DNA of 25,098 nucleotides from an uncultured Eubacteriales bacterium (GTDB lineage: Bacteria; Bacillota; Clostridia; Oscillospirales; Acutalibacteraceae): NCBI GenBank assembly GCA_934647945.1, contig CAKUFK010000023.1:1-25098 (forward strand), read 5' to 3'. Below the pieces are notes generated by a model that had not been told where the DNA came from, made no database searches, and saw only the letters and a program-made list of their open reading frames with translations. Both the position numbers and the translations under genes were made by a program. Positions 17,346 to 23,997 of this stretch are shown here, piece by piece (positions within the stretch are counted from its first letter, which is position 1; each line of letters begins with the position of its first letter).

Positions 17346-18686
17346 TTACTTTTCCGAAATGTTTTTGATGATATCCTGGACAAGTCCTTTGAAAGAGGGA
17401 TCCTGATTCATGCGCTGTTCCACCTTCTGCAAGGCGTAAACCACCGTGGAATGGTCTCGCGTGCCGAATTCCTCGCCGATAGCCTTCATAGGCAGCCCGG
17501 TGATGTTGCGTACGACATATTCCGCTACTTGCCTGGCCTGGGAAATCGGCGCGGACCGCTTATTTGACCGGATATCCTCAGGCGTGACGGAAAGGGTGCG
17601 GGCCACCTCATTGATGATCCGTTCGACGGTGATAGGAACGGGCTGATTATCGTTTCGGATATCGCGGATAGCGGTTTGGGCGATAATGAGAGAGGGATGG
17701 TCTCCGTCGATCAGGCAGAGGGCCTGCATACGGCGGACGGCGCCTTCGAGCTGGCGGACATTGCTTTTGAGCTGGGTGGCGAGATATTCCGCGATGTCGT
17801 CGGTGACGGCGAAATCCAGAAGCTGCGCTTTCCGCTTGACGATCGCGATGCGGGTTTCCAAATCCGGCGGCTGGATATCGGCGAGGAGGCCCATTTCGAA
17901 ACGGGTGCGCAGCCGGTCTTCCAGGGTGGCGATCTCCCGGGGAGGGCGGTCAGAGGTCAGGACGATTTGTTTGCTGTTTGAATGCAGAGTATCGAAGGTG
18001 TGGAAGAATTCTTCCTGAGTGCTGACCTTGCCGGAGATAAATTGGATATCGTCGACCAGGAGAACATCCACCTGCCGGTATTTGGTGCGGAATTCCGCTG
18101 TCGTTCCGTTTTTGATGGCCTCGATGAGTTCATTCGTCATGATCTCACCCTTGGTATAGAGGATCCGCAGGGAAGGATCGTTCCGTTTGATCTCATTGCA
18201 GATGGCATACAGAAGGTGAGTTTTGCCGAGGCCGGAGCCTCCATATATAAATAAAGGATTATAATAACCGGCCGGTTTGCTGGCCACCGCCTGGGAGGCA
18301 GCGTGCGCGAATTTATTGGAAGGCCCGACCACGAAATTTTCAAAGGAATATTCATAATCCGAACTTTTCTGGCCGAATAGATTACCGGGATCGGGATTGT
18401 CTCCCCCGATTTTTGCAGCAGAGGAGGCGTCATCTTCCCCGGAGAGGATGGTCAGTCCGAGCGGCAGGCCGAGCACCTGCAGAAAAGCATCGCACAGTTT
18501 GCCGGCATAATGTTCCCGGATGATTTTTTTCTGGAACTGGGTATGTACATATACCACGACCTCCCCGTCTTCGATAGAGCGGGGTTCGATACAGGAAATC
18601 CAGACATTGTAGGCGACTTCGCTGATATCGTCCTGCCGGTGCAGATAATCGAGGATCCCGGACCAGGCCTCTTTGATGGTTTCCAT
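17346..18686 (-). CDS. dnaA: Chromosomal replication initiator DnaA
   Basis: This AAA+ ATPase binds DnaA boxes and opens oriC; it has 446 residues. Domain I at the N-terminus contains ISEVAYNVWISCIEP. A short acidic linker (about 84-110) leads to the AAA+ domain, with Walker A GGSGLGKTH at 149-157 and Walker B VDVLLVDD at 206-213. Domain IV has the DNA-binding signature GTRDHSTVVYAL near the C-terminus. Two starts are possible: ATG 18695 lies only 2 bases after AAGGAG, while ATG 18686 lies 11 bases after it and begins METIKEAW, which fits the family better. I use 18686. It is the first gene on its side of the orientation switch. Confidence 0.97.
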   Translation of the reverse strand: METIKEAWSGILDYLHRQDDISEVAYNVWISCIEPRSIEDGEVVVYVHTQFQKKIIREHYAGKLCDAFLQVLGLPLGLTILSGEDDASSAAKIGGDNPDPGNLFGQKSSDYEYSFENFVVGPSNKFAHAASQAVASKPAGYYNPLFIYGGSGLGKTHLLYAICNEIKRNDPSLRILYTKGEIMTNELIEAIKNGTTAEFRTKYRQVDVLLVDDIQFISGKVSTQEEFFHTFDTLHSNSKQIVLTSDRPPREIATLEDRLRTRFEMGLLADIQPPDLETRIAIVKRKAQLLDFAVTDDIAEYLATQLKSNVRQLEGAVRRMQALCLIDGDHPSLIIAQTAIRDIRNDNQPVPITVERIINEVARTLSVTPEDIRSNKRSAPISQARQVAEYVVRNITGLPMKAIGEEFGTRDHSTVVYALQKVEQRMNQDPSFKGLVQDIIKNISEK

Positions 18687-18787
18687 AGACGGCATAACTC
18701 CTTCGTGGAAAAAACCGGCCGGCGGCGATCCGGGCCGGTTGATACAAAATATCTCCCGACAAAAAAATGGATACGGGCGTACATCCT

Positions 18788-18816
18788 ATTGTATCACATT
18801 TTCCCCCCGGTTACAA
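18788..18816 (-). promoter_or_regulatory. Candidate dnaA promoter
   Basis: On the minus strand, TTGTAA (18811-18816) and TACAAT (18788-18793) are separated by 17 bases. The predicted transcript starts near 18781 and has a leader of about 95 bases before dnaA. I see no close DnaA box overlapping it, so autoregulation cannot be argued from this site alone. Confidence 0.65.
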
Positions 18817-18994
18817 TGCGAAAAAGGAAGATTTTTTGTAGGGGCAGTTTTCCCCTTAATTTAATGCAAAGCGGCAAATCGGGCTTTTCTAGCCGAAAAG
18901 AAAGGGATCGTGTGACAGAAAAGCCTGTTTGGTTCGGGGAAAGTGCTGAAAAATTCAAAATCGGGAAAAAACATGGGTTTTTGTATTTTCTGTA

Positions 18995-19024
18995 TTGACA
19001 TTTGAAAAGAGACTGATATATAAT
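18995..19024 (+). promoter_or_regulatory. rpmH promoter with consensus -35 and -10
   Basis: TTGACA (18995-19000) and TATAAT (19019-19024) both match the SigA consensus exactly, with an 18-base spacer. The predicted start is near 19031, about 25 bases before the rpmH ATG. It diverges from the dnaA promoter about 200 bases away; the stretch between them (18817-18994) holds no gene and no clear DnaA box. Confidence 0.85.
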
Positions 19025-19055
19025 AAAGTCTCGCAAGGCGAAAGGAGGATGGAAC

Positions 19056-19190
19056 ATGCTTCGCACGTATCAGCCGAAAAAACGGCATCGCAAGATGGAA
19101 CATGGTTTCCGCAAGAGAATGGCAACCGCCAATGGCCGCAAGGTGCTGGCTCGCCGCAGAGCCAAGGGTAGGAAACGACTCACCTATTAA
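19056..19190 (+). CDS. rpmH: 50S ribosomal protein L34
   Basis: This 44-residue basic protein matches L34 over its whole length: it begins MLRTYQPKKRHRK, then HGFRKRMATANGRKVLARRR, and ends KRLTY. L34 binds 23S rRNA in the large subunit. A very strong AAAGGAGGAT ribosome site lies 5 bases before the ATG and a consensus promoter lies upstream, so expression should be high. It is the first gene of the rnpA-yidD-yidC-jag run. Confidence 0.97.
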   Translation: MLRTYQPKKRHRKMEHGFRKRMATANGRKVLARRRAKGRKRLTY

Positions 19191-19219
19191 AAAGGGCCAC
19201 CGTAGTGTGGCTTTTTTTT
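19191..19219 (+). terminator. Weak intrinsic terminator or attenuator between rpmH and rnpA
   Basis: GCCAC (19196-19200) pairs with GTGGC (19207-19211) around a 6-base loop, can be extended by G-T and A-T pairs, and is followed by eight T (19212-19219). It begins directly after the rpmH stop. The stem is short, so partial read-through into rnpA is likely, which would give much more L34 mRNA than RnpA mRNA. The rest of the gap to 19359 holds no second clear promoter. Confidence 0.7.
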
Positions 19220-19359
19220 ATAGGTGGGGACGGGGCGTTTGAAGAACAAAAGGACAGGCTCTTTCCCAGTTCGCAGCTTTCTGACCATCGCGCCCTCCCG
19301 ATACGGGATGAGCCGGCCCGTTGCCGTTTTAAAACGACCGCAAGGGAAAGTGTGAGCGG

Positions 19360-19704
19360 ATGAATCCGAACAAACCGGTGACCATCAAGCTGAACAAGGA
19401 TTTCCGCACCGCCTATTATCACGGCGGGAGCCAGGTGCATCCCGCCCTGGTTACCTATGTGCGGAAAAACCGCTTGGGCGTGACCCGGGTGGGAATCACG
19501 ACCGGCAAAAAGATTGGGTCCGCCGTGGCGCGGAACCGCTGCCGCCGCGTGATTCGGGAAGCATACCGGTCCCTTTCCCCAAAACTCCGGAAAGGTTATG
19601 ACATCGTGTTTGTCGCGCGGGTGCGCACCGCGGCGATAAAAAGCACCGTCCTTGCCGGAGTAATGGCGGCCCATCTGCGAAAGGCCGGTGTATTGCCGGC
19701 ATGA
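19360..19704 (+). CDS. rnpA: Ribonuclease P protein component
   Basis: This 114-residue protein is the subunit of RNase P that helps the catalytic RNA mature the 5' end of tRNAs. The diagnostic RNR motif is at about 58-67 (ARNRCRRVIRE), preceded by RLGVTRVGITTGKKIG. NKDFRTAYY near residue 12 is typical of the family. The ribosome site is weak (GAGCGG close to the ATG), in line with lower expression than rpmH. Its stop overlaps the yidD start by four bases. Confidence 0.96.
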   Translation: MNPNKPVTIKLNKDFRTAYYHGGSQVHPALVTYVRKNRLGVTRVGITTGKKIGSAVARNRCRRVIREAYRSLSPKLRKGYDIVFVARVRTAAIKSTVLAGVMAAHLRKAGVLPA

Positions 19705-19949
19705 AACGGGTGCTGATCGCACTGATCCGGTTTTACCAGCGGGCCATCTCCTCCCATACACAGCCGGCCTGCCGCTTTACGCCGACCTGCTCCGCTTACG
19801 CACTCGAGGCGATTGAACGGTTCGGCGCCTTCAAAGGGACGGGACTCGCCCTGTGGCGCATATTGCGCTGCAACCCGTGGGGCGGGCATGGATATGACCC
19901 GGTTCCGGAAAAAAAGCCGCGCAAAGAGAAAAAGCCCCGGCGGGGATAA
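19701..19949 (+). CDS. yidD: Membrane protein insertion efficiency factor YidD
   Basis: This 82-residue protein carries the family core: an N-terminal amphipathic segment, then CRFTPTCSAYALEAIERFG with Cys24 and Cys30, and RCNPWGGHGYDPVP. The C-terminus is very basic (KKPRKEKKPRRG). YidD assists YidC-dependent insertion at the inner face of the membrane. Its ATG overlaps the rnpA stop (ATGA), implying translational coupling, and yidC follows 34 bases later. Confidence 0.95.
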   Translation: MKRVLIALIRFYQRAISSHTQPACRFTPTCSAYALEAIERFGAFKGTGLALWRILRCNPWGGHGYDPVPEKKPRKEKKPRRG

Positions 19950-19983
19950 TGACCGCTGACCGCCGGAGGATTGGAGGACAACG

Positions 19984-21261
19984 ATGGGCGCCATTTTCAA
20001 CATCTTGGCCGTGCCGCTCGGCTGGCTGCTGCATTTCATCTACCAGTTCATCCCGAACTATTTTGTTTCGATCTTTTTATTCACCCTCCTGGTCCGGGCG
20101 ATCACTTTCCCCCTTTCCCTAAAATCTCAGAAAAGCCAGGCCGACCGGGCCAAGCTTGCTCCCCGCCTGGAACGCCTGCAGAAAAAATATGCGCAGGATA
20201 AGCAGAAGCTCCAACAAAAGCAGATGGAGCTCTATGAAAAGGAAGGTGTCAGCCTGACCGGCGGCTGTCTGCCGATGGTCGTGCAGATGGTGGTGCTGTT
20301 CGGCATTATCTCGGTGATCTACAAGCCGCTGACCCATCTGCAGAAAATCCCTTCCGCCGTCATTGATACCGCCATCGTCACGGTGACCAACCCGGTTGAC
20401 GAGAACGGCAATGATATCCTCACGCCGAATAAAATTACCCAGGCCGACGCGAATCCGAACAGCTACTACCGGGAACTGCGGATGCTCAAAGTGCTTTCCG
20501 CCAACCAGGGGGAGGTCGTCGCGGCCATTGACGCGATGGATCCCGCCCAACGGGGAGAGTTGTCGGGCGCGGATTATTACGAGCAGATGCAGGCTATCCG
20601 GCGCAATTTCGATTTCTTTGGCCGGACTATGCTGGACAATCCCTTTTCGGGATTCGGCGATATCAATATCCTGTGGCTGATCCCGCTGATTTCCGGCCTG
20701 ACCGCCCTGGTGTCCAGCCTGATTTCCATGCGCTTTACCAAGATGGCCACCAGCGGCGAGCAGCAGCCCGGCCAGGGCTGCAGCAACGTCATGCTGCTGG
20801 TGCTCATGCCTGCGTTCTCCTTGTTCATCACCTTCACGGTACCGGGCGGTGTCGGCATCTACTGGATCTGCTCCAACGTGATCGCGGTGGCGCAGACGAT
20901 CCTGCTCAATCAGATTTATAATCCGGCCAAGATCCGCGCCCAGGCGGAAAAGGAATACGAGGAACGCCGCCGCAAGAAGGCCGAGGACAAAAAGCGGCTC
21001 AAGGAAGCGCGTATCCGCGAGGAGGAAGAAGCCCGCCGCCAAGCCAAGGAGGAGGCCGAGGCCGCCGAGCAGGCCCGGCTGGAGGCCTCCAACAAAAAAC
21101 CGGTCCAAGCGACGAAAAATCCTAACAAACTGAAGAAGAAGGCCGCGGCGGAAGAGACGAAGCCTGAAGATGGGACGGAACCCGCCGCCGATGAAAAGTC
21201 CTCCGGCGAGCCCACGCCCTCTGAAGAAGACGGGCAGGCCGGATCCCAGGACGAAAATTAA
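19984..21261 (+). CDS. yidC: Membrane protein insertase YidC/Oxa1 family
   Basis: This 425-residue protein inserts membrane proteins with or without SecYEG. The first long helix region is followed by TLLVRAITFPLSLKSQKSQ, where Arg38 is the expected positive residue of the hydrophilic groove. The cytoplasmic hairpin (about 45-90) and helices in VVQMVVLFGIISVIY, ILWLIPLISGLTALVSSL and the VMLLVLMPAFSLFITF region follow. No lipobox is present, unlike Bacillus SpoIIIJ. The extracellular stretch between about 115 and 220 is long. The C-terminus (from about 320) is a charged coiled coil rich in Lys, Arg and Glu, then an acidic tail. The ATG follows TTGGAGGA at 6-base spacing. Confidence 0.96.
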   Translation: MGAIFNILAVPLGWLLHFIYQFIPNYFVSIFLFTLLVRAITFPLSLKSQKSQADRAKLAPRLERLQKKYAQDKQKLQQKQMELYEKEGVSLTGGCLPMVVQMVVLFGIISVIYKPLTHLQKIPSAVIDTAIVTVTNPVDENGNDILTPNKITQADANPNSYYRELRMLKVLSANQGEVVAAIDAMDPAQRGELSGADYYEQMQAIRRNFDFFGRTMLDNPFSGFGDINILWLIPLISGLTALVSSLISMRFTKMATSGEQQPGQGCSNVMLLVLMPAFSLFITFTVPGGVGIYWICSNVIAVAQTILLNQIYNPAKIRAQAEKEYEERRRKKAEDKKRLKEARIREEEEARRQAKEEAEAAEQARLEASNKKPVQATKNPNKLKKKAAAEETKPEDGTEPAADEKSSGEPTPSEEDGQAGSQDEN

Positions 21262-21296
21262 CCGGAACTTCCGGTGACGTGAAAGGACGGAGATCC

Positions 21297-22196
21297 GTGC
21301 GTAAAGAAGCGATCAAGGAAGCGGCGACACTTGAGGAAGCCAAGGAAGCCGCGGCAAGGGAGATTGGCCTGGATGTCCAGACGGCGCAGTTTGAAATCCT
21401 GCAGATGCCGCAAAAAAAGACGCTGGGTCTTTTTGGCGGCTGTCCGGCGCGCGTGAAGGCCTTTGCAGAGGTATCCCCGGCGGACAAAGCGGCGGAATAC
21501 CTGCGGGGTGTGCTGCGGCAGATGGGGGCCGGTGAGGTTTCCATCGACGTCAAGGTGCAGGGAGAGGGCTGTGTACTGACGCTGAACGGAGACGATGTGG
21601 GCTTTATCATCGGCCGCCGCGGCGAGACCCTCGATGCCCTGCAGTATCTGACCGGCCTAGTGGCCAATCGGGTGGACAACGCCTATTACCGCGTGACCAT
21701 CGATGTGGGAAATTACCGGGAAAAACGGGATAAGACATTGGCCGAATTGGCCCGTAAGGTCGGCGGCCAGGCGGCCAAGACCGGCCGTAAGACATCTCTT
21801 GAACCGATGAATCCCTATGAGCGCCGGATCATCCATACCACCGTGCAGGAGATCGAAGGCGCGACCTCCTGGAGCGTGGGCTCAGAGCCCAACCGGCATG
21901 TGGTGGTGGGCCCTTCGGACGACAATCCAGTCCGCAGGGAATCCAAGCCTCCGCGGGAACGCGGGGCGCGCGGCGGCCGGCCGAATGACCGTGCCCGTGC
22001 CGGGGAGCGCAGTGAGCGGCCCCAGCGGGAGGCTCGCCGTTCAGCGGAAGGGGTCCCAGAGCGTCCGGTCCGCCAGGTCCGGGAGTTCGTGCCCCGCAGC
22101 AATCCCCTTCCCATGGCCGACGGCGGGACGCCGCCGGAAAAAACCATATCCGAAAAAGAACAGAGCGCCACCCTTTACGGGCGGATTGATCTGTAA
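21297..22196 (+). CDS. jag: RNA-binding protein Jag/KhpB (Jag-N, KH, R3H)
   Basis: This 299-residue protein follows yidC, its usual place. The Jag-N domain (1 to about 55) contains KKTLGLFGG. The KH domain (about 80-140) carries the RNA-binding loop IGRRGETLDALQYL, and the R3H domain (about 145-206) has NPYERRIIH. In Firmicutes, Jag/KhpB partners with KhpA and affects cell elongation. The start is GTG 21297, after AAAGGACGGAG; a GTG at 21279 would put the ribosome site inside the gene. From about 213 to the end an Arg-rich, Pro-rich low-complexity tail is added, beyond what the core family needs. A terminator follows directly. Confidence 0.94.
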   Translation: MRKEAIKEAATLEEAKEAAAREIGLDVQTAQFEILQMPQKKTLGLFGGCPARVKAFAEVSPADKAAEYLRGVLRQMGAGEVSIDVKVQGEGCVLTLNGDDVGFIIGRRGETLDALQYLTGLVANRVDNAYYRVTIDVGNYREKRDKTLAELARKVGGQAAKTGRKTSLEPMNPYERRIIHTTVQEIEGATSWSVGSEPNRHVVVGPSDDNPVRRESKPPRERGARGGRPNDRARAGERSERPQREARRSAEGVPERPVRQVREFVPRSNPLPMADGGTPPEKTISEKEQSATLYGRIDL

Positions 22197-22203
22197 GCAA
22201 GGC

Positions 22204-22240
22204 AAAAAGCGCCCCAGGATGCTGTCCTGGGGCGCTTTCT
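22204..22240. terminator. Bidirectional intrinsic terminator between jag and the TelA-family gene
   Basis: A perfect 11-bp stem has arms GCGCCCCAGGA at 22209-22219 and its complement at 22225-22235, with loop TGCTG. It is flanked by A-runs on the left and T-runs on the right, so it can terminate in both directions: jag on the plus strand and the TelA-family gene on the minus strand. The minus-strand T-run (five T) is the better one. Confidence 0.9.
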
Positions 22241-22259
22241 ATTCTGCGGACAACGCCGG

Positions 22260-23420
22260 TCAATTGTGCAGCTGCAGCAGCTTCTGCTTGAGCTCGCCTT
22301 CGATCCGGCCGATCTCGGCCTCAGCCTCGCGGCGCTTCTGCCGTCCCTCGTCCTGGATGCGCATGACCTCATCCAGGGTGGAGATCAGGGACTCGTTGGT
22401 ATGCTTGAGAGTTTCCATGTCCACGATACCCCGCTCCGACTCCTTGGCGGTTTCCACCGTGGCGGTCTTGAGGGCGTCGGCGTTTTTCTTCAGCAGCTCG
22501 TTGGTCATATCGGTGACGGCGCGCTGCGCCTCCATCGCCTGCTGGGAATGGGCAAGGCCTAAGGACAGGACCATCTGAGACTTCCACAGCGGGATGGTGT
22601 TGACCAGGGTGGATTGAATCTTCTCCGTCATCATGGTGTCGTTGTTCTGCACCAGCCGGATTTGAGGGGCCATCTGGATGGAGATGATCCGGGTCAGCTC
22701 CAGATCGTGGATCTTCTTTTCAAAACGGGTACACAGGGCGTCCAGATCATTGGCGGCCTGGGCATCCTCCGGAAGGCCGGAGGCCTTGGCCTTTTCCTGC
22801 AGTGCCGGCAGGTCGGTGGCGCGGACCTCCCCGAGTTTTTTCTTGCCCGCGAGGATATACATCGACAGTTCCTTGAAATAGGTCAGGTTGAGCTTGTACA
22901 GCTCATCCAGGGTGGCGATGTCCTTCATGAGGACGACCTGATGGTTTTCAAGGGCGGTGCAGATTTTCTCCACGTTGGTTTCAGCCTTGTCATATTTAGC
23001 TTTCATGGCGCTGACCTTGTTGCCCGCCTTGCGGAAAAAGCCGAAAAAGCCCTTTTCCTCGTCCTCGTCGGTGATGGTGCGCAGTTGGCCGACGAGGTTC
23101 GTCAGCATTTCGCCCACCTCACCCATATCTTTGGTGCGCACGTTCTGCAGCGCTGTTTCCGAGAAACCCGCTACTTTCTGCTGCGCTGCGGCGCCGTATT
23201 GGAGGATGACGCCTGTATCGGTCACGTCAATGGTCCTGGCAAAATCGTCCACCATCTTTCGCTCTGCGGGGGTCAGTGTGGATTCGTCGAGCTGTACGGG
23301 GACGATTGCCTCCTCTCCGGCGGGCTCCAGCCCGGGCGTCACCTGGGCAAAAGGGTCGAGGGTGAGGATGGGGGTTTCCTCCGCCTGTATGTCGGTATCG
23401 GGGTGAATGGCGTCGGTCAT
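22260..23420 (-). CDS. TelA family protein (toxic anion resistance family)
   Basis: This 386-residue protein matches the TelA/YaaN type: a Pro/Glu-rich N-terminus, then a long alpha-helical, largely coiled-coil body with KGFFGFFRKAGNKV, ENHQVVLMKDIATLDELY, LSMYILAGKKKL and IVDMETLKHTNESLISTLDEVMRIQDEG. The family is named for tellurite resistance, but its members often act in cell-envelope stress, so the biochemical role is open. The ATG at 23420 has AAAGGTG about 11 bases upstream; a longer in-frame reading to 23900 runs through the B12 leader and is discarded. It has its own promoter and no XpaC-type partner is visible nearby. No transmembrane helix is seen. Confidence 0.9.
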   Translation of the reverse strand: MTDAIHPDTDIQAEETPILTLDPFAQVTPGLEPAGEEAIVPVQLDESTLTPAERKMVDDFARTIDVTDTGVILQYGAAAQQKVAGFSETALQNVRTKDMGEVGEMLTNLVGQLRTITDEDEEKGFFGFFRKAGNKVSAMKAKYDKAETNVEKICTALENHQVVLMKDIATLDELYKLNLTYFKELSMYILAGKKKLGEVRATDLPALQEKAKASGLPEDAQAANDLDALCTRFEKKIHDLELTRIISIQMAPQIRLVQNNDTMMTEKIQSTLVNTIPLWKSQMVLSLGLAHSQQAMEAQRAVTDMTNELLKKNADALKTATVETAKESERGIVDMETLKHTNESLISTLDEVMRIQDEGRQKRREAEAEIGRIEGELKQKLLQLHN

Positions 23421-23501
23421 GAATGAACACACCTTTCTGTTCCAGCCGGCCGTTTTGGAGACGGGCGGCATATCAAAATCGGGTTCCAGACGGTCATGTT
23501 C

Positions 23502-23530
23502 ATTGTAAGGGATAGCCGGTGGGAAGTCAA
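23502..23530 (-). promoter_or_regulatory. Promoter of the TelA-family gene
   Basis: On the minus strand, TTGACT (23525-23530) and TACAAT (23502-23507) are separated by 17 bases. The predicted start is near 23495 with a leader of about 75 bases. It diverges from the B12 leader promoter about 45 bases away; nothing else is evident in the gap. Confidence 0.75.
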
Positions 23531-23573
23531 GCGTTTCCAGCGGTGGATCCTGCTGTTTAGAGCGGAAGGGGAA

Positions 23574-23602
23574 TTGACAGCACAGGCGTAAGCGTGTAGA
23601 AT
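23574..23602 (+). promoter_or_regulatory. Promoter of the cobalamin riboswitch transcript
   Basis: TTGACA (23574-23579) and TAGAAT (23597-23602) are separated by 17 bases. The predicted start near 23609 is just upstream of the riboswitch aptamer, which begins at about 23625. Confidence 0.8.
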
Positions 23603-23614
23603 AAAGGCGTATTT

Positions 23615-23825
23615 CAGAAGACAACCGAGCAGGTGCCCCCGTCGGATCCGGCGATCCGCGGGGGAGAATAGGGAAGCGGGTGAAAATCCCGCGCGGTCCC
23701 GCCGCTGTAACCGTCCGCATGGGGAGAACCCCCGCAAGCAGGATCCGCCACTGGTGCCGACACCGGGAAGGCGGATCGGCCGGAAATGGATGGAAGCCAG
23801 AAGACCTGCCTGCTTGGCCGATCCC
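23615..23825 (+). ncRNA. Cobalamin (B12) riboswitch aptamer
   Basis: The conserved core is plain: GGGAAGCGGGTG at 23671-23682, the B12-box-like CGGTCCCGCCGCTGTAA (about 23694-23710), GCCACTGG near 23747, and AAGCCAGAAGACCTGCC close to the 3' end. The closing helix P1 pairs CCGAGCAGG (23625-23633) with CCTGCTTGG (23809-23817), with one G-U pair. It lies between a promoter and a B12-binding-protein-like gene, the normal setting for B12 feedback control of uptake. An intrinsic terminator downstream supplies the expression platform. The outer boundaries are approximate. Confidence 0.95.
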
Positions 23826-23891
23826 CTCTCTACGGACGATAGAGCAGGCTTGGTGTGCGACTTCGTTTTCCCGCCGCATCGGGGAAACGCC

Positions 23892-23934
23892 GGACGGCAT
23901 CCTGCTCGGTCACGAGCCGGATGCCGTCCTTTTT
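23892..23934 (+). terminator. Riboswitch-controlled intrinsic terminator
   Basis: GGACGGCATCC (23892-23902) pairs with GGATGCCGTCC (23919-23929); an inner 5-bp stem GCTCG/CGAGC closes a GTCA loop, and five T follow (23930-23934). It stands between the B12 aptamer and the transporter gene, so it should stop transcription when cobalamin is bound. Part of the left arm and inner stem (CCTGCTCGGT, 23901-23910) is complementary to the 5' arm of riboswitch P1, which suggests an antiterminator. Confidence 0.9.
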
Positions 23935-23960
23935 AGGGGACTGGGATACGAAAACAAGAA

Positions 23961-23979
23961 GCCGGCCGAGATGGCCGGC
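23961..23979 (+). repeat. Short hairpin just upstream of the BtuF-like gene ribosome site
   Basis: GCCGGCC (23961-23967) pairs with GGCCGGC (23973-23979) around the loop GAGAT. It ends just before the GGAAAGGCGG ribosome site. It could stabilise the mRNA 5' end or tune translation; nothing more can be shown. Confidence 0.55.
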
Positions 23980-23997
23980 GGGAAAGGCGGAAAGTAT

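Noticed and set aside
19325..19336. Palindrome CGTTTTAAAACG upstream of rnpA as an operator
   Set aside because: A 12-base AT-centred palindrome is easily found by chance, and there is no nearby promoter or repeated copy to support a function.
23421..23900. N-terminal extension of the TelA-family protein to 23900
   Set aside because: It would read antisense through the riboswitch and across the gene's own promoter. The family-like protein begins at 23420.
23680..23997. N-terminal extension of the BtuF-like gene through the B12 leader
   Set aside because: The extension would be encoded by the riboswitch and terminator. The signal peptide and ribosome site place the start at 23998.
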